NCBI GenBank assembly: GCA_025408425.1
Contig: JANXYX010000052.1
Span: 56,828 to 120,827 of the forward strand
Reading direction: 5' to 3'
DNA from: Granulicella sp.
Lineage (GTDB): Bacteria; Acidobacteriota; Terriglobia; Terriglobales; Acidobacteriaceae
DNA: 64,000 bases
In this document: positions 48,518 to 57,129 of the stretch, piece after piece
Layout: every line of letters begins with the position of its first letter
Numbering within the stretch: position 1 is the stretch's first letter
The notes under the pieces: generated by a model
Database searches by the model: none
What the model was told of the DNA's origin: nothing
The model's input: the letters and a program-made list of their open reading frames with translations, nothing else
Translations under genes and position numbers: made by a program

Positions 48518-50350
48518 CTACTTGCAGGCGACGCCGTTGAGGTAGAAGGTGGACGGGTTGACGTTGGTTCCGCTGTAGCTGGCGTTGAAGCCGATGCCGG
48601 ACTGGTTGCCTCCGGGGGCGATGGCTCCGTTCCAACTTGCATTGGTGATAGTGACGGTCTTGCCGTTTTGAGTGTAGTTTCCGTTCCAGGATTGGTTGAG
48701 AGCCTGATTGCCGCTGTAGGCCCAAGTGAGGGTCCAGGAGTTGATCTGGGTGGTGCCGGTGTTGGTGATGGTGATGGCACCAGTGAAGCCTACGCCCCAA
48801 TCGTTCTGGTCGATGTAGGTGACGTGGCAGGAGCTTGAGGTGGTGGCAGGAGCCGAGGTGGTGGCGCTGGCCTGATTCGAGGGGGCAGAGGCTCCGCTGC
48901 TGGAGGCTGCTGTCGCGGTGAAGTAATAGGTGGTTGAGGCGGTGAGGCCGGTGACCTGATAGCTGGTGGTGTTGAGGCCGCTGGCGATGAGGGTAGAGAT
49001 GGAGCCGGAGGAGGTCCCCATGTAGAGGTTGTAGGTGACTCCTGAGGTGGTGCTGGGTTGCCAGGTGAGATTTATCTGGGTGGAGGAGGCTGTGGTCGCA
49101 GTGAGGCCTGTGGGTGCTGCTGGTGGTGAAGGCGGGGGAGTGACGGTGCCGCCACCGCCAAGCTGGAACTGGACGGAGGCGAGGGACTGCTGCTTGAGGG
49201 AGTTGGCCGGGATGGGGTCGTAGTTGGAGTCGAGGAGGCCGTAGTTGTCTTCGCCGTTGAGAGCCCAGTAGGTCCAGTTGAAGGTTGGGTTTGCGGAGAG
49301 ATATTGCACGAGGCTCTGGAACCACTGGCCCTGGCTGCCGGGGGTGCTGTTCTGGATGTCGGTGTTGTTGCTGGTGGTGCCGAACTCGCCTAGCCAGACG
49401 GGTGCGATGTTGTTCTGGCTGATGTAGCCCCAGTGGTTTGTCCAGACGGTGTTGAGGCTGGAGGCGGTGGTGCTGCTGTTGAACCAGTTCTGCTGATAGA
49501 GCTGTGGGCCGTAGTCGTGGGCGGAGTAGACGAGCTGGTTGGGAACGCTGAGGGTGATGGGCGAGTTGCGAACGCCGAGGAGGTTGCCGCCCCACCAGTA
49601 CCAGTCGCCGTTGTAGGCGTCGGTGCCTTCTACGAAGATGAGCAGGTGCGGGTTGACGGCGAGGACGGCGTTGCCTCCGCGCTGGGCGGCGAGGTGCCAG
49701 TCATAGGCTCCGCCGCAGTCCCAGCAGGCTCCGCCGTTGAAGGCGTTGTGGGGCTCGTTGCGGAGGTCGACGCCGATGACGGTGGTGTTGTTGAGGTAGC
49801 GTGTGGCGAGATTGGTCCAGTCGTTGATCCAAGCGGATTCGGGGTAGCTGCTGGTGAACCAGAGGCCGTTGCTTTCGGCGCTGTCGCCAGCTTCGGAACG
49901 ATGGTTGTCGAGGATGACTTTGAGGTTGAGGGAGCCGGCGTAGGTGACGATCTTGTCGAGGATCTGGAGCCCGTTGAGGCCCTGGAGGTCGGAGTTAATG
50001 GGGCCGGTGCTGTTATTGAAGCTGATGTTTGAGGGGACTGAGGGGGTTTCGACCATCTGGTTGGAGAGGGGAAGGCGGATTGTGTTGTAGCCCTGGGTCT
50101 TGATGGTCTGGAGGATGGATTTGTAGTCCTGCGAGGTGAGGCCACCAGCGACGGCGCGGGTGGTTTCAAAGCCGTACCAGTTGATGCCGGTGATGCGGAC
50201 GGGCTGGTTGTTGACGTCGAGGACCTGGCTGCCGCTGGTGTGCCAGTAGCCGATGCCCTGGGCCTGAACTGCGATGGGGGCTGCAAGGAGGGCGAGGGCA
50301 AGCGGGAGGAGAGTTCGCCAAAGGCTGGCGTGGGCCGGGGAGGGGCTCAT
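48518..50350 (-). CDS. Secreted cellulase: GH5 catalytic domain, fibronectin type III, CBM2
   Basis: INWYGFETTRAVAGGL, GVDLRNEPHNAF, WLGEFGT; FN3 PTGLTATTASSTQINLTW; CBM2 CHVTYIDQNDWGVGFTGAITITNTG...NGVAC. Confidence 0.93.
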   Translation of the reverse strand: MSPSPAHASLWRTLLPLALALLAAPIAVQAQGIGYWHTSGSQVLDVNNQPVRITGINWYGFETTRAVAGGLTSQDYKSILQTIKTQGYNTIRLPLSNQMVETPSVPSNISFNNSTGPINSDLQGLNGLQILDKIVTYAGSLNLKVILDNHRSEAGDSAESNGLWFTSSYPESAWINDWTNLATRYLNNTTVIGVDLRNEPHNAFNGGACWDCGGAYDWHLAAQRGGNAVLAVNPHLLIFVEGTDAYNGDWYWWGGNLLGVRNSPITLSVPNQLVYSAHDYGPQLYQQNWFNSSTTASSLNTVWTNHWGYISQNNIAPVWLGEFGTTSNNTDIQNSTPGSQGQWFQSLVQYLSANPTFNWTYWALNGEDNYGLLDSNYDPIPANSLKQQSLASVQFQLGGGGTVTPPPSPPAAPTGLTATTASSTQINLTWQPSTTSGVTYNLYMGTSSGSISTLIASGLNTTSYQVTGLTASTTYYFTATAASSSGASAPSNQASATTSAPATTSSSCHVTYIDQNDWGVGFTGAITITNTGTTQINSWTLTWAYSGNQALNQSWNGNYTQNGKTVTITNASWNGAIAPGGNQSGIGFNASYSGTNVNPSTFYLNGVACK

Positions 50351-50578
50351 GTGGGTGTGCTCCGATCGTGGGATGTCGTGCGTGTGTGGACCGGGAGACG
50401 GAAGATGTTGCGATCGCGGAGTTGATAGTCGGGGCGACTCTGATGTTCGCCTTGATGCCTTTGAGGTTATAGGCATGACGATGATCGCACTGGTGCGAGG
50501 ACTCCGTCGATGGAATTGTTCCGTTTTGGTTACAAGTTCCCACGAAAGTTGTAGTGGGAGGGAGGCGTTAGGGATAGC

Positions 50579-52429
50579 TTAGCGGGGGGCTTTGGTGAGG
50601 GAGAGTTCGACGCCGCCGGTGATGCTGCGACCGGGCATGGGGACGCCGATGATCTCCTGATAGCCAGTGTTGGTGAGGTTGGAGAGTTGGAGGAAGGGGT
50701 GGATGCGTCCGGCTTCGCGGGCGATGGAGGCGTCCCAGACTGGGTAGGGGGTTTGCTGGTAGCGCTGGGTAACTCCGAGGCGGGTGCGGAGGAGGATGCC
50801 CTGAGTCCAGCTTTGCTTGAAGCTTTGGGTCCACTCGAGGCTGGCGTTGTTGGTGGGGTAGTTGGAGATGTAATCGGACTGGAGGCCGTTGAGGGCGCTT
50901 TGGGCACCGAACAGGAGAGTCCAGTCTGCCTTGAGTTGCTGACGGGAGGTGGGGTGCCAGTCGACTGAGCTCTCGATGCCGGTGAAGTGGAGGCTGTTGA
51001 GGTTCGAGGCCTGATAGGACGCGGTGGATGTGGCGCGGACGTAGTCGATGGCATCGGTCTGGCGGGAGTAGAAGACGGTGAGGGAGGCGGCGGTGTGCGG
51101 GTTGAGGTACCAGTCCATGCCGCCGTCGTAGTTCCATGCAGACTCAGGTTTGAGATTGGGGTTAGCGATGTGGCGCGGGTCGCTGTAGTAGAGGTCGACG
51201 TAGGTGGGGAGGCGGAAGCCGTACCCGAGGGAGGCGCGGAGTTTGAGGGAGTGCGGAAGCCAGAGGCTGCCGGCGAGTTGGGGGGAGAAGACGGAGCGGC
51301 CGCCGCTGAGGACTTCTTCGCGGAGGCCGATGGAGATGGTGCCACGCTGGGCGGCGCGGAGGTCGAGATCGAGGTAGCCTGCACCGCGGTTGCGAGCGTG
51401 GTGACCGAGGTTGTTGCTTTGGATGGCGTCGGTGTCTTCTTCGAGGCCGTAGTAGAGGGTGGCGTTCTTGAAGAGAATGTCGTGGCGGCGGAGGGCGGCT
51501 TGCCAGCTCTCGTCGATGTGCTGGTTTTTGTAGATGGCAGGGCGGTCGCGGAAGAGGACGAAGATATCGGAGTGTCGGCGGTAGCCTACGACGGCGTTGG
51601 TGTTGGGGCCGAGTGGCTGGTTGGCGGAGGCGAACCATCCCTTGGTGCGCTCGAAGGAGTTGTAGGGGCCGTAGAACTGGTCGGCCCCAAAGGGGCGGTC
51701 GCTGCCGGCGAAGAGGAGGTCTGTGTCGCCGAGGGGGGTGGTGATACGGGTTTCGGAGCTGGCGGACTCGGTGAGGAAGTCGCGGTCGGGGATGAAGCCG
51801 TCGGAGTGCTCACGAGTGCCGGCGAGGACCTGGCTGATGCGGTGGCCGGCGTAGGAGGCGAGGAAGGATTGCTGGTTTTCGCCGAAGGAGCCTGCCCCGG
51901 CGCGGAGGCGGAGGGTGGTGGCTTCGGGCTTGAAGGTAGTGAAGTCGACTACGCCGCCGATGGCGTCGGAGCCGTAGAGGGTGGAGCCGGAGCCGTGGAG
52001 GACGCTGATGGTGGCGATGGCTTCGAGGGGGACGGGGACGTCGAGGTTGAAGTGGGAGGTTTCGGCGTCGTTGATGCGGAGGCCGTTGAGGAGGACGAGG
52101 GTCTGCTCAAAGGAGGTGCCACGGATGGAGATGTCGGACTGGGTATTGGCTGCTCCACGTTGCTGAATGAAGACGGAGGCGTCGGTGCGGAGGTAGTCCT
52201 CAACGTCCTGGAAGGCGAGGCGGTGCTGCTGGGTGTCGAGAGTGGTGACGGAGCGGGCGGATTCGCCCTGGGTGACGGGGTCAGGGTTGCCGAGGACGAC
52301 GATAGTGGTCTGGAGGGGCGGGATGGTTTGGGTGGGGGGAGCTTGCGGGGTTGGGGCTGGCTGCTGCGGTTGCTGCGAGAGGGCGGGGAGGGTGAGGCAA
52401 AGGCTGAGGGCTATGGTGAGCTTTTTCAT
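50579..52429 (-). CDS. TonB-dependent receptor (BtuB-like)
   Basis: Plug domain ISIRGTSFEQTLVLLNGLRIND...VLHGSGSTLYGSDAIGGVVDF; C-terminal beta-barrel. Confidence 0.93.
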   Translation of the reverse strand: MKKLTIALSLCLTLPALSQQPQQPAPTPQAPPTQTIPPLQTTIVVLGNPDPVTQGESARSVTTLDTQQHRLAFQDVEDYLRTDASVFIQQRGAANTQSDISIRGTSFEQTLVLLNGLRINDAETSHFNLDVPVPLEAIATISVLHGSGSTLYGSDAIGGVVDFTTFKPEATTLRLRAGAGSFGENQQSFLASYAGHRISQVLAGTREHSDGFIPDRDFLTESASSETRITTPLGDTDLLFAGSDRPFGADQFYGPYNSFERTKGWFASANQPLGPNTNAVVGYRRHSDIFVLFRDRPAIYKNQHIDESWQAALRRHDILFKNATLYYGLEEDTDAIQSNNLGHHARNRGAGYLDLDLRAAQRGTISIGLREEVLSGGRSVFSPQLAGSLWLPHSLKLRASLGYGFRLPTYVDLYYSDPRHIANPNLKPESAWNYDGGMDWYLNPHTAASLTVFYSRQTDAIDYVRATSTASYQASNLNSLHFTGIESSVDWHPTSRQQLKADWTLLFGAQSALNGLQSDYISNYPTNNASLEWTQSFKQSWTQGILLRTRLGVTQRYQQTPYPVWDASIAREAGRIHPFLQLSNLTNTGYQEIIGVPMPGRSITGGVELSLTKAPR

Positions 52430-52495
52430 AGGAGGACTTCGGGTATTTTCGCCTATCAGGTAATGGAATTGGGGGTAGTTTAGTGCTGGCCTAAA

Positions 52496-52514
52496 TAGTT
52501 GAACTGATAAACTA
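52496..52514. promoter_or_regulatory. Inverted repeat in TonB receptor/marR divergent promoter
   Basis: TAGTT-gaactgata-AACTA. Confidence 0.4.
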
Positions 52515-52522
52515 ATTGCCCT

Positions 52523-53008
52523 ATGCGAATTGAGTCGTTTTTGAAGCAAAGCCCGATCTTTCAGGCGAACCGGATGGCGCGGCGGATGGACGCTTCGCTA
52601 GCAGAGGTGCTGGAGGGTGAAGAGTTGTCTGTATTTGAGGCGATGGTGCTGGTTGCCATCTTTTTTGAGAAGCGCGGGGAGATCAAGCCATCGGAGCTGG
52701 CGGTGGCATTTCAGACGACTCGGGGAAATGTGAGCCACTGTATTTCGTCGCTCGAGGCAAAAGGGTTGGTAGAGCGGCGGATTGATTCGGAGGACGCGCG
52801 CGGGGTTCAGTTGATACTGAAACCACTCGGCAGGCGGCGGGCAGTACGCGTGGCTGGGATTCTGGATCGGATACAGCGTCAACTGGAGGAGACGATAGGG
52901 GTGGCAACTCTGGAATCGATGCTCAAGCAGTTGGGTAAAGTTGAGGAGTTGTGTGCAGGGGTTGCGAATGCAGGGACAAACGCACCCTCAGATCACCCCG
53001 ATTCGTGA
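52523..53008 (+). CDS. MarR family transcriptional regulator
   Basis: wHTH ELAVAFQTTRGNVSHCISSLEAKGLVERRIDSEDARGVQLILKPLGRR. Confidence 0.92.
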   Translation: MRIESFLKQSPIFQANRMARRMDASLAEVLEGEELSVFEAMVLVAIFFEKRGEIKPSELAVAFQTTRGNVSHCISSLEAKGLVERRIDSEDARGVQLILKPLGRRRAVRVAGILDRIQRQLEETIGVATLESMLKQLGKVEELCAGVANAGTNAPSDHPDS

Positions 53009-53181
53009 CCTAGATTCGGAGCATGGAGCATGGCGAACCATGCTGCGGGCTGCTACGCTCTCAATCACAGTTTGTTGAAGATACCTGCGGGCAGGGGCTC
53101 GCTGCGTGTGGCGCCTGAGATAGACCGGTTAGTTCAATGTATGCGCTCTGGGATATTCTCCTGCGTTGGGAAGGTGGCCTG

Positions 53182-54039
53182 ATGAGCGTCCGCATGATGA
53201 TCGGACTCATTGTTGTGGGGGCCGCATCCTCGACGGTTTCGTCTGCGCAGATGGCGCCGACAGCGACCTTCGACGCGACTGCCTTGGTGCGTCGCGCCAC
53301 GCAACACAGGCTGGACGCTATGTCGCACCATCGACCGCTGCGGTATCTTCTGCACAGAATCGACAGTCGAAGCGACACCACGAGAGACGTGATTGAAACG
53401 AATGACGGCGATGTCTCCCGTCTGGTCGCAATCGATGGCAGACCGCTGAGCGCCGAGGCGAATCAAGCAGAATTGAACTGGCTGAATGACCTGGCGACAC
53501 ACCCCGAGATCCAGGATCGTCTTCGTATGCAGCACCGGAAGGATACGGATCGCATCAATCGATTCGTGCGGTTGTTGCCGGGTGCCTTGCTGTATCGATT
53601 TGAAGGGATGGTTCCGTGCGGCGGTGGGTGGTGCTATCTCCTGAGCTTTTCTCCCAATCCTAACTTCACTCCGCCCAATCGGGAGGCAAAGATCTTCCGT
53701 GGGCTGGCGGGGGAGGTGTGGATCGATCAGACTCAGGAGCGCTTGACGCGGGTGGAGGCTCACCTCGTCGCGAATGTCGATTTTGGATGGGGAATCATCG
53801 GCAGGCTGTACAAAGGGGGAACCATCATGATCGAACAGGAAGACATTGGCGGGAATGACTGGGAACTTACGCGGATGAAGTTCAACATTACGGGCAAGGC
53901 CCTGATGGTCAAATCTCTGAGGTTTCAATTTACGGAAGAGTTAAGCAATTTCTCCCCGGCCCAGACTGGTTTGAATTTCCGCGCGGCGATCAAGATATTG
54001 GAGCAGAGTGAATCGCTCGATACACACAACGGACGATAG
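53182..54039 (+). CDS. Hypothetical secreted protein
   Basis: Signal peptide MSVRMMIGLIVVGAASSTVSSAQ; LolA-like beta-rich C-terminal pattern. Confidence 0.75.
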   Translation: MSVRMMIGLIVVGAASSTVSSAQMAPTATFDATALVRRATQHRLDAMSHHRPLRYLLHRIDSRSDTTRDVIETNDGDVSRLVAIDGRPLSAEANQAELNWLNDLATHPEIQDRLRMQHRKDTDRINRFVRLLPGALLYRFEGMVPCGGGWCYLLSFSPNPNFTPPNREAKIFRGLAGEVWIDQTQERLTRVEAHLVANVDFGWGIIGRLYKGGTIMIEQEDIGGNDWELTRMKFNITGKALMVKSLRFQFTEELSNFSPAQTGLNFRAAIKILEQSESLDTHNGR

Positions 54040-54070
54040 CCATCAGTCGTTTGCTTTATCTCAATGCACC

Positions 54071-54176
54071 GTTTTCAGGACGCCGAGCGAGGTAGGGAAA
54101 TTCTCGCTTGATGCTAATGAATAGTTTTCAGGACGACGAGCGAGGTAGGGAAATTCTCGCTCAATCTTAATGAATA
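54071..54176. repeat. Two tandem 53-bp direct repeats, each with a hairpin
   Basis: GTTTTCAGGACGMCGAGCGAGGTAGGGAAATTCTCGCTYRATSYTAATGAATA x2 (54071, 54124); internal GAGCGAG...CTCGCT. Confidence 0.85.
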
Positions 54177-55411
54177 GTCTTCATACGGCGGGACATGAAG
54201 TCCATGAGGAGGTAGTTGCCGAGGTTTTCGGGGCTGGTGAAGTAGGCTTTGCCGCGGCACATGGCGGAGACTTGCTGAACGAATTGGACGAGGGCGAAGT
54301 CCTGCGCGAGCATGAAGGTGTTGATCATGATGTTGGAGCGCTTGCAGCGGGAGACTTCTTCAAGGGTTTCGGCGATGACGAGTGGGTCGAGGCCGAAGGC
54401 GTTTTTGTAGATGCGGCCATCGGGCAGGGTGAGGGCGGAGGGCTTGCCGTCGGTGATCATGACGATCTGCTTCATGTCTTTATTCTGACGGGCGAGGATG
54501 CGCTGGGCGAGGCGTAGGCCTTCGCGGGTGTTGGTGTAGTGAGGGCCGACTTTGACGCGGGAGAGCTGGGAGACGGGGATCTCTTCGGCGGTGTCGTGGA
54601 AGAGGACGAGGTTGAGGGTGTCGCCGGGGAACTGGGTGCGGATGAGGTGGGCGAGGGCCATGGCGACGCGCTTGGCGGGGGTGAAGCGGTCTTCGCCGTA
54701 GAGGATCATGGAGTGGGAGCAGTCGAGCAGGACGACGGTGGCGCAGGAGGAGGTGTAGTCGGCCTGGTGGACGTGGATGTCGGAGTAGTGGATGTTGAGG
54801 GGGGAGTGCTCTTCGCCTTCGATGGCGGTGGCCAGGCCTTCGCGGGCGAAGACGCTGGAGAGGGTGGCGGTGATGTCGAGGTTGAGGGTGTCACCGAACT
54901 CGTAGAGCTTTGAGGATCCGTTGGTTTCGACGCCGGAGGCCTCGTGGCGGGTGTCGTGGCGGCCGAGGCTGGATTTGCCGAGGGGGCCGAGGAGTTCGCG
55001 GAGGGCTTTGTAGCCGAGGAAGTCCATGCCTTTGTCGGTGACTTCGAAGCGGGCGTTCTCTCCTTCGCCACCTGCTTCACCCTGGCCTTGCTCGGGCATC
55101 TCGGCGTTGATGAAGTTTTGCTCCTGCATCTTCTGGATGATCTGGTCGATGAGTTTTTCGACTTGATCCTCGGAGAGGGCCTCATATTTTTCCTGGGCTT
55201 CTTCGTCGAAGAGTTCGCCGGAGTCGAGAGCCTGGCGGATGGCTTCGCGGAGATTGTCCATGGTCTGGTCGCCGTCGAACTCCTGGAAGCGGGACATGGG
55301 GTCGTTGAAGCCGGAGTCCAGGAGGAAGTCGGATAGAGCCTGCATCAGGTCTTCGAGGCCGAAGGCGGAGGAAAGGTCGCCGGTGAATTTTGTGTAGCGG
55401 ATGCGTTTCAT
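54167..55411 (-). CDS. VWA domain protein, chelatase-subunit-like
   Basis: [44 protein letters not shown]. Confidence 0.88.
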   Translation of the reverse strand: MKRIRYTKFTGDLSSAFGLEDLMQALSDFLLDSGFNDPMSRFQEFDGDQTMDNLREAIRQALDSGELFDEEAQEKYEALSEDQVEKLIDQIIQKMQEQNFINAEMPEQGQGEAGGEGENARFEVTDKGMDFLGYKALRELLGPLGKSSLGRHDTRHEASGVETNGSSKLYEFGDTLNLDITATLSSVFAREGLATAIEGEEHSPLNIHYSDIHVHQADYTSSCATVVLLDCSHSMILYGEDRFTPAKRVAMALAHLIRTQFPGDTLNLVLFHDTAEEIPVSQLSRVKVGPHYTNTREGLRLAQRILARQNKDMKQIVMITDGKPSALTLPDGRIYKNAFGLDPLVIAETLEEVSRCKRSNIMINTFMLAQDFALVQFVQQVSAMCRGKAYFTSPENLGNYLLMDFMSRRMKTIH

Positions 55412-55454
55412 GGACAACTCCTCTTCCAGCTTAGCTTAGACCTAGCCGAGCGGT

Positions 55455-55578
55455 GGTACCCATCCCCCCTACCCGTCATAAAGTGCGCAAAATCTTCGAA
55501 TATAAGGACTTAGGTCTGGACTTCCTGCTTTAGCAGGTATGGAAAAGGCCCGACTTGGTAGTCGGGCCTTTCGTTTTG
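55455..55578 (+). other. Structured intergenic element, copy B: C-tract, A/T box, small hairpin, strong terminator (candidate sRNA)
   Basis: GGTACCCATCCCCCCTACCC; box GCAAAATCTTCGAATATAAGGACTTAGG 55487-55514; CCTGC-TTTA-GCAGG. Confidence 0.55.
55545..55578 (+). terminator. Strong intrinsic terminator between two minus-strand genes
   Basis: AAGGCCCGACT-tggt-AGTCGGGCCTT then TCGTTTTG. Confidence 0.85.
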
Positions 55579-55603
55579 TTCTGATTCAATTGTACTGTGG
55601 CTG

Positions 55604-56668
55604 TCAAGCACGGCCCATCGTTTGGAGGTGACGCAAGTGGGCGCCTACGGCTTTGCGAACGGTGGTGTGTTCGACGTAGGGGATGTTGCGTTCCTGACAG
55701 ATGCGCCGGACGATGCGGCTGATCTCCGGATAGTGCACATGTGCGACTTTTGGGAAGAGGTGGTGCTCGATCTGGAAGTTGAGGCCGCCTACGAGCCAGG
55801 TGACGATGCGGCTTTGGGTTGCGAAGTTGGCGGTGGTGGCGATCTGGTGGATGGCGAACTCGTCGGGGAGCTGGTTTTGGTCGGTATCGGGTAGCGGAAA
55901 GTCGGTGTGCTCGACGGTGTGGGCGAGTTGGAAGACGATCGTGAGGGCAATGCCTGCGGTGGCCATGGTGATGGCTAAGCCGATAAGCGCGTGCGCTGCG
56001 CCGATGCGAGAGATGGGAAGGACGAGGAAGAGGGTGGCGTTGACGAGTTTGCCGGTCCAGAATTTGAGGTGTTCGACGGGGCTCATCCTGGGCATGGGGA
56101 CGGGGCCGACTCTGCCGGTGAAGTAGCGCTGGTAGTCAACCTGAAAGACCCAGACGAAGTAGACCATCATGTAAAGGAACCAGCAGTAGAGATGCTGGAA
56201 GCGGTGCATCTTGAGTTTGCGCTGATGGGCGTTGACGCGCATGAGGTAGCCGATGTTGATGTCGTCGTCGACACCCTCGACGTTGGTGAAGGTGTGGTGG
56301 AGAATGCAGTGCTTGACCTTCCAGATGTAAGCGCTGCCGCCGAGGCACTCCAGGGTGGCGCCGGCGAGGGTGTTGATCCAGGTGCGGGTGCTGAAGCTTC
56401 CGTGGCTGCCGTCGTGCATGACGTTGAAGCCGGTGGCGGTGATGAAGAGGCCGAGGAAGACGCACTCCGGCAGGGCGAAGTACCAGGCTGGGGTGAAGAA
56501 GATGAGATGGACGTAGAGGGCGATCATGCCGGTGAGGATGATGATCGCTTTGGCGTAGAGCTGACCGTTCCCTCTGGACTTGAGTTCGCCCTGATCGAAG
56601 TATTGAGCGACGCTGGTTTTGAGTGCTGAATGTAGGGAGGGAGTCGTGACAGGGAACTTTGGAGTCAT
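55604..56668 (-). CDS. Fatty acid desaturase (acyl-CoA desaturase-like)
   Basis: Histidine boxes HDGSHG, HHTFTN, QIEHHLFP; TM helices. Confidence 0.94.
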   Translation of the reverse strand: MTPKFPVTTPSLHSALKTSVAQYFDQGELKSRGNGQLYAKAIIILTGMIALYVHLIFFTPAWYFALPECVFLGLFITATGFNVMHDGSHGSFSTRTWINTLAGATLECLGGSAYIWKVKHCILHHTFTNVEGVDDDINIGYLMRVNAHQRKLKMHRFQHLYCWFLYMMVYFVWVFQVDYQRYFTGRVGPVPMPRMSPVEHLKFWTGKLVNATLFLVLPISRIGAAHALIGLAITMATAGIALTIVFQLAHTVEHTDFPLPDTDQNQLPDEFAIHQIATTANFATQSRIVTWLVGGLNFQIEHHLFPKVAHVHYPEISRIVRRICQERNIPYVEHTTVRKAVGAHLRHLQTMGRA

Positions 56669-56805
56669 CTATTGCCTTGTATGAAGCGTGGGCCCACTGC
56701 ACAAGAAAGATCGGGTTAATCCGAGGATACAGCGCTAGAGGTATATGTGCGGCAGGTTACAAAAGTCTTACAGGGGAGGGTGGAGGATGAGGCAGCCATG
56801 CTCAC

Positions 56806-57003
56806 TCAGGGGCGAACAGCTTTCGAGGATGCACAGTACTGGCGAGGTTGGAACCGGGATTGTTGGCGGTAGCGGAAGAGGGTCGTCATCATGAGGTCCG
56901 CGTTGGTGGTGCGTTGGAAGATGCGGTTGCGTTGGTGCGTGACCGCAGTGATGGCGAAGGTTTCGGGACGGATTCGAACTCGGGGGCCAGGATTGGAAGG
57001 CAT
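56806..57003 (-). pseudogene. Truncated REP-associated tyrosine transposase (RAYT/Y1_Tnp)-like remnant
   Basis: ETFAITAVTHQRNRIFQRTTNADLMMTTLFRYRQQSRFQ resembles a RAYT N terminus; downstream catalytic region absent. Confidence 0.5.
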
Positions 57004-57009
57004 ATCTCA

Positions 57010-57061
57010 GGGGCTAAAGCCCGATTTGTGGTGGCCTGTAATGTCCGGGCTAAAGCCCGGA
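57010..57061. repeat. REP-like palindromic pair
   Basis: GGGCTaaAGCCC (57011-57022) and TCCGGGCTaaAGCCCGGA (57044-57061). Confidence 0.7.
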
Positions 57062-57070
57062 CCTATCACA

Positions 57071-57122
57071 AAGGCAAGAACAACGACAACGGCAAGAACA
57101 AGGGCAACGACAAGAGAAACGG
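57071..57122. repeat. Degenerate short tandem repeat
   Basis: aaggcaagaacaacgacaacggcaagaacaagggcaacgacaagagaaacgg. Confidence 0.6.
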
Positions 57123-57129
57123 TAGATGT

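Noticed and set aside
48063-49595. 510-aa minus-strand ORF overlapping the cellulase
   Set aside because: Out of frame with the GH5/CBM2 gene; low complexity.
56965-57000. GGATTCGAACTCG resembling a tRNA T-loop
   Set aside because: Flanking arms do not pair and no acceptor or anticodon arm is visible; the sequence is part of the RAYT-like ORF.
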